64,000 nt of DNA from Thioalkalivibrio sp. ALE14 (lineage in GTDB: Bacteria; Pseudomonadota; Gammaproteobacteria; Ectothiorhodospirales; Ectothiorhodospiraceae), in NCBI RefSeq assembly GCF_000376845.1, contig NZ_AQXY01000024.1:20001-84000 (forward strand), in the 5' to 3' direction. How positions within the stretch are numbered: the first letter of the stretch is position 1; each line of letters begins with the position of its first letter. Below are positions 18,471-26,401 of this stretch, piece after piece. The position numbers were made by a program, and so were the translations under genes. The notes below the pieces were generated by a model. The model saw only the letters and a list, made by a program, of their open reading frames with translations, was not told the origin of the DNA and did no database searches.

Positions 18471-19859
18471 ATGTTCGACGGCCTTTCCAGCCGCCTGCAG
18501 GAGACCATGAAGCGCCTGAAGGGTCAGGCGCGGCTCACCGAGGACAACATCCAGGACGCCCTGCGCGAGGTGCGCATGGCGCTGCTGGAGGCCGACGTGG
18601 CCCTGCCGGTAGTGCGCGAGTTCATCAAGGACGTCAAGGAAAAGGCGCTGGGCAAGGAGGTCATCGGCAGCCTGACGCCGGGCCAGGCCCTGATCAAGGT
18701 CGTCCACGATGAACTGATCGCGACCATGGGGGGCGAGAACGCCTCGCTGAATCTCGCCCATCAGCCGCCTGCGGTGGTGCTGGTGGCCGGTCTCCAGGGC
18801 GCGGGCAAGACCACCAGTATCGGCAAGCTCGCGCGCCTGCTGCGCGAGCGCGAAAAGAAAAAGGTCGCAGTCGTCAGCTGCGACGTCTACCGTCCCGCGG
18901 CGATTCAGCAGCTGGAGACCCTGGCCGGTCAGGTCGAAGTCACGTTCTATCCCAGCGATACCAGCCAGAAGCCCGAGGCGATCGCCAGCGACGCGGTTGC
19001 CCGCGCCCGCCGCGAGGGCGTCGAGGTGCTGCTGGTGGACACCGCCGGTCGCCTGCATGTCGATGAGGACATGATGGCCGAGGTCAAGGCCCTGCATCAG
19101 GCGATCGACCCGATCGAGACCCTGTTCGTGGTCGATTCCATGACCGGGCAGGACGCCGCGAACACCGCGCGCGCCTTCGGCGAGGCGCTGCCACTGACCG
19201 GCGTGGTGCTGACCAAGGCGGATGGTGATGCCCGCGGGGGCGCGGCCCTTTCGGTGCGCCAGATCACGGGCGTGCCGATCAAGTTCATCGGCATGGGCGA
19301 GCGCCCGGACGCCCTGGAACCATTCCACCCCGAGCGCATCGCCTCGCGTATCCTGGGCAAGGGCGATGTATTGTCGCTGGTCGAGGAGGCCAGCCGCCAG
19401 GTCGACCAGGATCAGGCCGAGAAGCTGACCCGCAAGTTGAAGAAGGGCCGCGGGTTTGACCTGAACGACCTGCGCGACCAACTGGGGCAGATGCAGAAGA
19501 TGGGCGGCATGAGCTCCATGCTCGAGAAGCTCCCCGGTGGCGGCAAGCTGCCGGATGCGGTAAAGAATCAGGCCAACGACAAGGAGATCGGCCGCATGAT
19601 GGCCGTGATCTCGTCGATGACGGAGCACGAAAGGCGCCACCCGGATGTCATCAAGGGTTCGCGCAAGCGCCGCATCGCGGCCGGTTCCGGCACCCAGATC
19701 CAGGATGTGAATCGCCTGCTCAAGCAGCACACGCAGATGAGCAAGGCAATGAAGAAATTCTCCAAGGGCGGTGCATCGAAGATGATGCGGGCCCTGGGGG
19801 GCAAGATGGGCGGTATGGGGGGCATGGGTGGCCCCGGCGGCGGGATGCCGTTCCGCTAG
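18471..19859 (+). CDS. ffh: signal recognition particle GTPase Ffh
   Basis: A 462-residue SRP54 homologue that binds signal sequences and 4.5S RNA and targets proteins to SecYEG. The N domain is followed by the GTPase G domain (GLQGAGKTTS near 107, DTAGR near 190, TKADGD near 248) and a methionine-rich M domain ending in a GGMGGMGG tail. The ATG at 18471 gives the family-typical start MFDGLSSRLQ. A weak terminator hairpin (19897-19915) follows. Confidence 0.97.
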   Translation: MFDGLSSRLQETMKRLKGQARLTEDNIQDALREVRMALLEADVALPVVREFIKDVKEKALGKEVIGSLTPGQALIKVVHDELIATMGGENASLNLAHQPPAVVLVAGLQGAGKTTSIGKLARLLREREKKKVAVVSCDVYRPAAIQQLETLAGQVEVTFYPSDTSQKPEAIASDAVARARREGVEVLLVDTAGRLHVDEDMMAEVKALHQAIDPIETLFVVDSMTGQDAANTARAFGEALPLTGVVLTKADGDARGGAALSVRQITGVPIKFIGMGERPDALEPFHPERIASRILGKGDVLSLVEEASRQVDQDQAEKLTRKLKKGRGFDLNDLRDQLGQMQKMGGMSSMLEKLPGGGKLPDAVKNQANDKEIGRMMAVISSMTEHERRHPDVIKGSRKRRIAAGSGTQIQDVNRLLKQHTQMSKAMKKFSKGGASKMMRALGGKMGGMGGMGGPGGGMPFR

Positions 19860-19895
19860 TGATTAATGTGCGCGCGAACGACGGTCCGTTACGCG

Positions 19896-19918
19896 AGGGA
19901 GGCCCGGGGCTTCCCTTG
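19896..19918 (+). terminator. hairpin after ffh
   Basis: The arms GGGAGGCC and GGCTTCCC pair over eight positions (one G-T). The trailing T-run is poor (TTGTGTT), so termination may be partial. The end of the hairpin overlaps the -35 region of the next promoter. Confidence 0.5.
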
Positions 19919-19943
19919 TGTTACTGGCCGGATTCGTTATAAT
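19915..19943 (+). promoter_or_regulatory. promoter of the rpsP operon
   Basis: A perfect -10 TATAAT (19938-19943) with a -35-like TTGTGT at 19916-19921, 16 bp apart. A 14-bp perfect palindrome TTTTCTCGAGAAAA (19950-19963) lies at about +1 to +14 and could be an operator or a leader hairpin. Confidence 0.7.
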
Positions 19944-19987
19944 CGCGCGTTTTCTCGAGAAAACGGACTCACGGGGTTCAACACTAC

Positions 19988-20251
19988 ATGGTTACGATTC
20001 GCCTGCTACGCCGCGGCGCCAAGAAGCGCCCGTTTTATTCGATCGTGGTTACCGATTCCCGCGCTCGTCGCGATAGCGGCTACAAGGAGCAGATCGGGTT
20101 CTTTAATCCGGTGGCCCGCGGTCAGGAAGAACCGCTGCGCATCGATCTCGAGCGCGTGGACTACTGGCTGGGTCACGGCGCCGGCATGTCCGAGCGCGTG
20201 AACCACCTGGTCAAGGGCTACCGTAAGCAGCAGCAGTCCGCGGCGGCCTGA
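19988..20251 (+). CDS. rpsP: 30S ribosomal protein S16
   Basis: An 87-residue ribosomal protein with the conserved start [20 protein letters not shown] and the [11 protein letters not shown] segment. It opens the conserved operon rpsP-rimM-trmD-rplS. Confidence 0.98.
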   Translation: MVTIRLLRRGAKKRPFYSIVVTDSRARRDSGYKEQIGFFNPVARGQEEPLRIDLERVDYWLGHGAGMSERVNHLVKGYRKQQQSAAA

Positions 20252-20288
20252 GGTCGTCCGGTCGCTGTACTGACGCTTGGCTGCGGTC

Positions 20289-20798
20289 ATGAACGAGGCG
20301 GGTGAGCGCATCCGCGTCGGACGTGTCTCCGGGGTCTATGGCGTCAAGGGCTGGGTCCGGGTCTTTTCCGAGACCGAGCCCCGCGCCGCGATCACCGAGT
20401 TCCCGCAGTTGTGGATGCACTACGGGAACGACTGGCGCCTGGTCGAGATCGAGGGTGGGCGCGCCCACGGGCAAGGGGTCGTGATGAAGTTCCGCGAAGC
20501 CGCGGACCGCGATTCGGCCTACGGTCTGATCGGTTCCGAGCTCGCGATCGAGCGCGACTGGCTGCCGCCGGCCGAGGATGGGGCCTATTACTGGGCCGAC
20601 CTGCTGGGCATGGCGGTGGAGAATCAGGACGGCACGCCGCTGGGGACCATCTCGGGCTTCATCGAGACCGGTGCCAACGATGTGCTGGTGGTCCGGGGCG
20701 ATCGCGAACGCCTGGTTCCGTGGGTGCGCGAGCAGTACGTGCTGGACGTGGATCTGGAGGCCCGCCGCGTGCGGGTCGACTGGGATCCGGATTTCTGA
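20289..20798 (+). CDS. rimM: 16S rRNA processing protein RimM
   Basis: A 169-residue ribosome maturation factor that binds S19 and aids assembly of the 30S head. The N-terminal RimM domain (RVSGVYGVKGWVRVFS) is followed by a PRC-barrel (YYWADLLGMAVENQDG). I use the ATG at 20289; an in-frame TTG at 20277 would add four residues. Second gene of the rpsP operon. Confidence 0.95.
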   Translation: MNEAGERIRVGRVSGVYGVKGWVRVFSETEPRAAITEFPQLWMHYGNDWRLVEIEGGRAHGQGVVMKFREAADRDSAYGLIGSELAIERDWLPPAEDGAYYWADLLGMAVENQDGTPLGTISGFIETGANDVLVVRGDRERLVPWVREQYVLDVDLEARRVRVDWDPDF

Positions 20799-20808
20799 AG
20801 CGGCGCCG

Positions 20809-21576
20809 GTGCGTTTCGACGTTATCTCGCTGTTCCCGGAACTGGTCGCGGCGGTTGGCGAATCCGGCGTGACCGGGCGGGCCGTTGAGCGCGGCCGCCT
20901 GGAGCTGAAATCCTGGAACCCGCGCGCCTGGGGCGCCGGTTTCCACCAGGCCGTGGACGATCGCCCGTACGGCGGGGGCCCCGGCATGGTGATGCAATAC
21001 GCACCGCTGGCGGCCGCGCTGTACGCGGCGCGGGCGGATGCGGCAACGCCGCTGTACGTGATCGCGCTGACCCCGCAGGGGCGGCCGATCCGCCAGGCGA
21101 TGCTGCAGGAGCTGTCCGCACGGCCGCGCGTGGCGCTGGTCTGCGGGCGCTACGAGGGCATCGACGAGCGCTTCATCGAGGCGCAGGTCGACGAGGAATG
21201 GTCGCTCGGCGACTTCGTGCTCTCGGGCGGCGAACTCGCGGCGATGGCGGTGATTGATGGCTGTGCCCGGCTGCTTCCCGGGGTTCTCGGGCACGCGGAT
21301 TCCGCCGACCAGGATTCCTTCAGTGCGGGGCTGCTGGATTGCCCGCACTACACCCGTCCGGAGACGGTCGCCGGGCGGGCCGTACCGCCAGTGCTGCTGG
21401 GGGGTGACCACGGCGCGATTCGGCGCTGGCGCCGCCGCGAGGCACTGGGCAGGACCTGGAGCCGGCGGCCGGACCTGCTGGCCCGGCTGGAACTCGGGGC
21501 CGAGGATGCGGCCCTGTTGGATGAATACCGTGTGAGTGGCCATAACGGCGGCTCGCGCACCGAAAGCGATGATTGA
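20809..21576 (+). CDS. trmD: tRNA (guanine-N1)-methyltransferase TrmD
   Basis: A 255-residue SPOUT methyltransferase that makes m1G37 in tRNA. The start is the GTG at 20809, giving the family-typical MRFDVISLFPEL, 10 bp after rimM. The trefoil-knot signatures CGRYEGIDERF and SLGDFVLSGGELAAM are present. Third gene of the rpsP operon. Confidence 0.96.
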   Translation: MRFDVISLFPELVAAVGESGVTGRAVERGRLELKSWNPRAWGAGFHQAVDDRPYGGGPGMVMQYAPLAAALYAARADAATPLYVIALTPQGRPIRQAMLQELSARPRVALVCGRYEGIDERFIEAQVDEEWSLGDFVLSGGELAAMAVIDGCARLLPGVLGHADSADQDSFSAGLLDCPHYTRPETVAGRAVPPVLLGGDHGAIRRWRRREALGRTWSRRPDLLARLELGAEDAALLDEYRVSGHNGGSRTESDD

Positions 21577-21585
21577 GGTCGAGCA

Positions 21586-21942
21586 ATGAATAACGTCATT
21601 CAGGAACTGGAAGCCGAGCAGATGAAGTCGGACGTGCCCGACTTCGGGCCCGGCGATACCGTGGTGGTGCAGGTAAAGGTGCGCGAAGGCGAACGCGAGC
21701 GCCTGCAGGCCTTCGAAGGTGCGGTGATTGCCGTGCGCAACCGTGGCCTCAACTCCGCCTTCACGCTGCGCAAGGTGTCCTACGGTAATGGTGTGGAGCG
21801 TACGTTCCAGACCCACAGCCCGCAGATCGCCGAGATCAAGGTGAAGCGCCGCGGCAAGGTGCGTCGCTCCAAGCTGTACTACCTGCGCGACCGCACCGGC
21901 AAGGCCGCCCGTATCAAGGAAGACGTCAAGGCGGCGAAGTAG
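21586..21942 (+). CDS. rplS: 50S ribosomal protein L19
   Basis: A 118-residue ribosomal protein with [20 protein letters not shown] and the basic C-terminal [25 protein letters not shown]. Last gene of the rpsP operon, 9 bp after trmD. Confidence 0.98.
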   Translation: MNNVIQELEAEQMKSDVPDFGPGDTVVVQVKVREGERERLQAFEGAVIAVRNRGLNSAFTLRKVSYGNGVERTFQTHSPQIAEIKVKRRGKVRRSKLYYLRDRTGKAARIKEDVKAAK

Positions 21943-21971
21943 CGCCGGCCGGCGGGGCGCGGCAAACGGCC

Positions 21972-22532
21972 GTGACCCCGTCACCCCGTGCGTTTCGCTA
22001 TTCGATGCCGGCTGGATCGACGACCCGAAGCCAGCGCTGCCTCCTCCCCGGAGTGGCGCTGGCTTTTGTGTGGCTGGAATCCCCCAATGGCGAGCTCCTG
22101 GCCTGTGGCTGGCAGGACCCTGACGACCCTGAGGACCTGTCACCGCTCGCGGATATCCCCGGGGCTGACCTGCAGCCCCCGCAGTTTGACCCGGCGGCCT
22201 ACGGCAAGGATGCCGGCGCCTGGCGCCCGACCGCTGCGGTGCCGCCCGGGACTGCCCATGCACGTCGGGTCTGGGCCGCGCTGTCGGAGATCCCCGTCGG
22301 CGAGGTCCGTACCTACTCCGAGATCGCCGCCCGCGTGGGGTCTGCCCCCCGCGCGGTGGGGCAGGCCTGCCGTGCCAACCCCTGGCCGCTGTTCATCCCC
22401 TGCCACCGAGTGGTGTCCTCGCGTTTTCGCAGCACCCGCGACGTTGGCGGCTACGCTGGCGATCAGGTGGGCGAGCTGGCCCAGGTGAAGCGCCTGCTGC
22501 TGGTCCACGAGGGGGTCCTCCAGCGTGACTGA
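21972..22532 (+). CDS. methylated-DNA-protein cysteine methyltransferase (Ogt type)
   Basis: A 186-residue protein that repairs O6-alkylguanine by transferring the alkyl group to its own cysteine. The active site PCHRVVSS, the helix-turn-helix region PVGEVRTYSEIAARVGSAPRAVGQACRANP and the downstream GGYAGD are all present. The N-terminal half is less conserved. The start is uncertain between GTG 21972 and ATG 22005. It follows rplS by 29 bp and may be read from the same transcript. Confidence 0.88.
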   Translation: MTPSPRAFRYSMPAGSTTRSQRCLLPGVALAFVWLESPNGELLACGWQDPDDPEDLSPLADIPGADLQPPQFDPAAYGKDAGAWRPTAAVPPGTAHARRVWAALSEIPVGEVRTYSEIAARVGSAPRAVGQACRANPWPLFIPCHRVVSSRFRSTRDVGGYAGDQVGELAQVKRLLLVHEGVLQRD

Positions 22533-22914
22533 ATTCGGAGGCCGCCCCTGGCCTCTCCGCCTTCCTGTTTCTCTTCCCTTTTTATGAATCTGCCAAACCT
22601 GTTCTGGTTGGGCAGGTTTGAGCTCGGCGTCATCCCCGAAATCTTCCTTCCGGCTTTCAGCAATTTGGGGGGGGGGCTGGCGTGCCCCGGGCGGCGTCTG
22701 AAAAAAATCCCCACAACCGGGAATAGAACCCGTGGCTGTCTCGTCTGACTCTCGGTGCTGATGCCCAAGAACCTTTCAAAAACAGACTTTTAGGAAACGC
22801 TAATATAGTCTTTTGTGTTGACAGCACGGACTCGGGTTCAGCACTCTGCTACACAGGTCCGGGCCACAAGAGTCCCGGGCTCAATCGAAAAAAACCCGTG
22901 TGATGGAGGTTTCC
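22533..22914 (+). other. intergenic leader of the sox genes
   Basis: There is no gene in these 382 bp. A weak hairpin (GGAGGCC against GGCCTCTCC from 22538) with T-rich sequence after it may end the alkyltransferase transcript. A second small stem AAACCTG/CAGGTTT is at 22596-22619. A run of ten G lies at 22667-22676. The stretch 22780-22860 is markedly AT-richer than its surroundings, with TAATAT and TTGACA boxes, and probably holds the soxA promoter, but no -35/-10 pair of good spacing stands out. Confidence 0.5.
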
Positions 22915-23760
22915 ATGTTCAAGAAAGCATTGCTTGCGTTGCCCGTAGCAATGGCTGTTGGGGCTACGGCTCAGGCCGGCGAATGGCAGGACCCCAACGA
23001 TGTCCTGCAGCAGTTCCTGCAGGAAAACCCCGATTCCGCCTACCTGCATCAGAGTGAAATGAACATCATGATGATGCCGGACAACCCCGCCCTGTGGCTG
23101 GTCGACGAAGGCGAGGACCTGTTCTACGCCCAGCGCGGCCCGAACAACGTCTCCCTGGAAGGCTGCGACTTCGGCAAGGGCCCGGGCGAGCTGGACGGTG
23201 CGTACGTCGAGCTGCCGCGCTACTTCGAAGACACCGGCAAGGTGATGGACTTCGAGATGCGCCTGGTGCACTGCATGAAGGAACTACAGGGCTTCACCAG
23301 CGATGACGCCGCGGTCGCACGTCGTCACGGCAGCGGCTCCGACATCATGAAGCTGACCACCTTTATCGCCCACCAGTCCTCCGGCATGGCGTGGAACCCG
23401 CCGCTGGATCATCCGCAGGAACAGGCCATGCGTGACGCGGGCGAGAAGCTGTTCTATCGTCGCGGTGGCGCGATGGACTTCAACTGCGCCTCCTGCCACG
23501 GCGATGTCGGCAAGCAGATCCGCGCCTCGGTGCTCCCGCATGTGGGCGCCGGTCCCGAGTGGTCCAAGGCTGTCTCCTGGCCCGCGCACCGTGCCGGTCA
23601 CGACAACGTGCGCAGCCAGAACCACCGTATCCGTGGTTGCGTGTGGCAGATGCGCCACGCCGGTATCAAGGCCGATACCCCGGTCAACACCGCCCTGATC
23701 TCGTACTGGAACGATCAGGCGCGCGGCGAACCGGCCATCCTGCCTGACCTGAAGCGGTAA
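22915..23760 (+). CDS. soxA: monoheme c-type cytochrome SoxA
   Basis: A 281-residue periplasmic subunit of the SoxXA L-cysteine S-thiosulfotransferase, which loads thiosulfate onto the SoxY carrier. A Sec signal ends at TAQA-GEW. Only one heme motif, CASCH (C191, C194, H195), is present. The first heme site of diheme SoxA is replaced by C84 and C120, expected to form a disulfide. C242 in IRGCVWQMR is the active-site cysteine that carries the persulfide and ligates the heme. The ATG at 22915 follows ATGGAGG; a start 15 bp upstream is unlikely. Confidence 0.93.
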   Translation: MFKKALLALPVAMAVGATAQAGEWQDPNDVLQQFLQENPDSAYLHQSEMNIMMMPDNPALWLVDEGEDLFYAQRGPNNVSLEGCDFGKGPGELDGAYVELPRYFEDTGKVMDFEMRLVHCMKELQGFTSDDAAVARRHGSGSDIMKLTTFIAHQSSGMAWNPPLDHPQEQAMRDAGEKLFYRRGGAMDFNCASCHGDVGKQIRASVLPHVGAGPEWSKAVSWPAHRAGHDNVRSQNHRIRGCVWQMRHAGIKADTPVNTALISYWNDQARGEPAILPDLKR

Positions 23761-23788
23761 CCTACGGACGCAATAGGAGACACCAAGT

Positions 23789-24478
23789 ATGTTTAAGAAG
23801 AATGCTGTTGCGGCCGGCATGGCCGCGTTCGCATCCGTCGCCCTGACCGCAGGTTGCGCCGTTGCCGATGGAAGCAAGGGTTCGGATGTCGACATCACCG
23901 CGATGAGCGCCGATGAACTCGCCGAGCACCTCATCTTCGAGACGGACAGCTTCCGTGATCAGGAGATGCAGGAAGGCGGTGACTGGCGTGACCGTATGAC
24001 CCAGGACGATCTGCAGAAGGCCTGCTCGTTGAAGGGCGATCCGGATGGCGAAACCGCCGGCCAGGTCGTCGCGATGGCCCGTGCCTCCTACGAGGCGCCG
24101 GAGAGCATCGAGCTGGGTGACTGGCGCAAGGGGGCCGAGCTGGCCGACTCCGGTTATGGCTACCGCCAGGGTCATCGTACGGACGACCACAGCCAGCGCG
24201 AGGCGGGTGGCAACTGCTACAACTGCCACGTGTTCGACCCGCGGGTGTCCGACCAGGGCACGGTTGGCCCGAGCCTGCAGAACTACGGTGCCAACCGCGG
24301 TACCAGCGAAGCGGTTCTGCGCTATGTGCACGAGGTGATTTCCAATCCTCACCAGTACTTCCCGTGCACGCAGATGCCGCGCTTCAACTCCGACCGTCAC
24401 CAGCTCCTGAGTGACGAGCAGATCAGCCATATCATGGCCTACCTGCTCGATCCGGAGTCGCCGGTCAACAACCAGTAA
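23789..24478 (+). CDS. soxX: lipoprotein cytochrome SoxX, first copy
   Basis: A 229-residue c-type cytochrome, partner of SoxA. The N-terminus is a lipoprotein signal with lipobox LTAGC (C23), so it should be membrane-anchored, unlike soluble SoxX of model organisms. The heme site is CYNCH (143-147), the distal methionine is M196 in PCTQMPRF, and the extra cysteines C79 and C193 may form a disulfide. An N-terminal helical region of about 100 residues precedes the cytochrome core. An AGGAGA site lies before the ATG, 28 bp after soxA; a terminator follows. Confidence 0.9.
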   Translation: MFKKNAVAAGMAAFASVALTAGCAVADGSKGSDVDITAMSADELAEHLIFETDSFRDQEMQEGGDWRDRMTQDDLQKACSLKGDPDGETAGQVVAMARASYEAPESIELGDWRKGAELADSGYGYRQGHRTDDHSQREAGGNCYNCHVFDPRVSDQGTVGPSLQNYGANRGTSEAVLRYVHEVISNPHQYFPCTQMPRFNSDRHQLLSDEQISHIMAYLLDPESPVNNQ

Positions 24479-24495
24479 GCCACTTGCTGGATTGG

Positions 24496-24523
24496 GGGCA
24501 GTCCTGACGGACTGCCCTTTTTT
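24496..24523 (+). terminator. terminator after first soxX
   Basis: Perfect stem GGGCAGTCC-TGAC-GGACTGCCC followed by six T. Confidence 0.94.
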
Positions 24524-24559
24524 GAATCACCACCTGATCGCTCGCGGTGGTTCAAAAAA
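24517..24559. terminator. second, symmetrical terminator-like hairpin
   Basis: TTTTTTGAATCACCACC and GGTGGTTCAAAAAA form an inverted repeat starting in the T-run of the previous terminator. The structure is nearly symmetrical, so it could stop transcripts of either strand. It insulates the second soxX from the first. Confidence 0.6.
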
Positions 24560-24716
24560 GGGTCCCATGCGCGAATCTGCGGTCACACCGGCCGCTCGTC
24601 CCGGCCTGCGCGGGGCCTGAAAGGTTTCAAGCCCGCTGGGCGGAGAGGCTTGAACACGGCGATGTGGTCGCCGGGGGAAGAAGCGGCAACAGCCGACGCA
24701 AGAGGAGATTTCAGGG

Positions 24717-25403
24717 ATGCTCAGGAACAAGACAGTTGGGGCAGGCTTGGCCATTGTGGCGTCCACGGTGCTGATTGCAGGTTGCGATGGCTGGATGGAC
24801 CAGAGCAGCGGCGAAGTCGACGTGTCGGCGATGAGCGCCGAAGAATATGCGGATTACCTGGTGCTCGAGACGGACAGCTACCGTTTCGATCAGGAGGCGC
24901 AGGAAGGCGGGTCGGCCCGTGAACGCATGGTGCAGGACGGCATTCAGGCGGCCTGCTCGATCAAGGGTGATCCCGATGCGGAAACAGCCGGCGAGGTGAT
25001 CGCCATGGCCCGCGAGAGCTACGAGGCACCGCCTGGGGGCCCGCGTCTGGGGAACTGGCGACGCGGGGCCGAACTGGCACGTTCCGGCTACGGTTACCGT
25101 ATCGGGCATCGCAACGACGACCACGGTCAGCGCGAGCCCGGTGGCAACTGCTACGCCTGCCACCAGATGGATCCGAACGAGGAACTCTACGGTACGCTGG
25201 GCCCGAGTCTGGCAGGCTATGGGACGACTCGGGGGAACGACAGCTCGGTAGTGAACTATGTGCACCAGGTGGTCTCGAATCCCCACCAGTACTTCCCGTG
25301 CACGAAGATGCCGCGCTTCGGACACAACAACTTCCTGACGGAAGAGCAGATCGCGCATGTGATGGCGTATCTGCTGGATCCGGAGTCCCCCGTCAACCAG
25401 TAA
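24717..25403 (+). CDS. lipoprotein cytochrome SoxX, second copy
   Basis: A 228-residue paralogue of the preceding SoxX, colinear along its whole length, so a tandem duplication. It keeps the lipobox LIAGC (C23), the heme motif CYACH (145-149), the paired cysteines (C80 in QAACSIKGD and the one in FPCTKMPRF) and the methionine ligand. The copies differ most near the signal peptide and in the segment before the heme motif. Two terminator hairpins separate it from the first copy, so it probably has its own promoter in the 150 bp upstream. Confidence 0.88.
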   Translation: MLRNKTVGAGLAIVASTVLIAGCDGWMDQSSGEVDVSAMSAEEYADYLVLETDSYRFDQEAQEGGSARERMVQDGIQAACSIKGDPDAETAGEVIAMARESYEAPPGGPRLGNWRRGAELARSGYGYRIGHRNDDHGQREPGGNCYACHQMDPNEELYGTLGPSLAGYGTTRGNDSSVVNYVHQVVSNPHQYFPCTKMPRFGHNNFLTEEQIAHVMAYLLDPESPVNQ

Positions 25404-25447
25404 TCCGGTCACACGGTCGAGGGTAGTCCAGTCGGCTGCCCTTCTTG

Positions 25448-25479
25448 AGCCACCGCGGGTACGCTCGCGGTGGCTTTTT
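25448..25479 (+). terminator. terminator after second soxX
   Basis: Stem AGCCACCGCG/CGCGGTGGCT with an 8-nt loop, followed by TTTT. It lies only 14 bp before the rlmJ start. Confidence 0.88.
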
Positions 25480-25492
25480 GTTTGAGGGACAC

Positions 25493-26401
25493 ATGCTCAG
25501 CTACCAACACGATTATCACGCGGGCAATTTCGCCGACGTGCACAAGCACCTGATCCTCTGGCAGGTGCTGGAATCCCTGCGGGGGCGCGACAAGCCTTTC
25601 GTGGCGCTGGACCTGCACGCCGGCGCCGGCGGGTACGATCTGACCGGCGCGCGTGCACGCAAGACCGACGAGGCTGCCGCCGGCATCGCGCGCCTGTGGG
25701 GTGCGGTGGCCAAGCTACCGCCATCGGTCCGCGATTTCCTGGATACGCTGCGCGCGATGCAGCCGCGGCCCCCGCGCCTGACGGAGTATCCGGGCTCCCC
25801 GTTGTTGATCCAGGCACGCTTGCGCGAGCGTGACCGCCTGATCGCCTGCGAGCTTCATCCCGAGGCCTGTGAACGGCTGCAGGGACGACTCGCGGGCGAT
25901 CCGCGCTGCCATGTGCACAAGCGGGATGCGCGCGAGGCGGCGCGTGCGCTGTTTCCGCCGGAACCGCGACGCGGTTTGGCCTTGCTGGATCCGTCCTACG
26001 AGCGGAAGGCGGAATACCGCGAAGTGGCCGAGATGGTGACGACCATTCGTCGGCGCTGGAACACCGGGATCATCCTGGTCTGGTACCCAATCCTCGCTGG
26101 ACGCCCGGACCACGCGATGCGGGAGCAGCTGCGCGCGGAGCTCGATGAGCCTTGGCTGGTCAGCGAGCTGCGTATCGCGGCCGACCCCGAACGCTACCTC
26201 GGGCTGGCGGGCTCCGGGATGCTGGTGCTGCGCCCGCCGTGGCAGTTGGAGGTGCGCCTGCCCGAATTGCTGGCCCCGGTCTGGCAGGTGCTGGATCCGG
26301 AAGGTGCGGGCGGGTTGTACCAGGCCGCAGTCCTTGAAAACGGCGTGGGCGACCCTACCTTGCGACGTGTCGACACCAATCAAGGGACGAGCAGGCCATG
26401 A
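25493..26401 (+). CDS. rlmJ: 23S rRNA (adenine-2030-N6)-methyltransferase RlmJ
   Basis: A 302-residue SAM-dependent methyltransferase. The start [19 protein letters not shown] is the family signature, [12 protein letters not shown] is the SAM-binding loop and LLDPSYE holds the catalytic DPSY-type motif of N6-adenine methylases. The ATG at 25493 follows GAGGG. The stop overlaps the htpG start (ATGA), so the two are co-translated. Confidence 0.94.
   Translation: MLSYQHDYHAGNFADVHKHLILWQVLESLRGRDKPFVALDLHAGAGGYDLTGARARKTDEAAAGIARLWGAVAKLPPSVRDFLDTLRAMQPRPPRLTEYPGSPLLIQARLRERDRLIACELHPEACERLQGRLAGDPRCHVHKRDAREAARALFPPEPRRGLALLDPSYERKAEYREVAEMVTTIRRRWNTGIILVWYPILAGRPDHAMREQLRAELDEPWLVSELRIAADPERYLGLAGSGMLVLRPPWQLEVRLPELLAPVWQVLDPEGAGGLYQAAVLENGVGDPTLRRVDTNQGTSRP

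Noticed and set aside
22667-22676. Run of ten G before soxA as a phase-variable tract
   Set aside because: It is 240 bp from soxA, not between promoter boxes or inside a frame, so no switching mechanism can be argued.
22801-22846. Sigma-70 promoter of soxA with TTGACA at 22818
   Set aside because: The -35 box is perfect but there is no -10 hexamer at 16-18 bp; another sigma factor or activator is possible but not shown.
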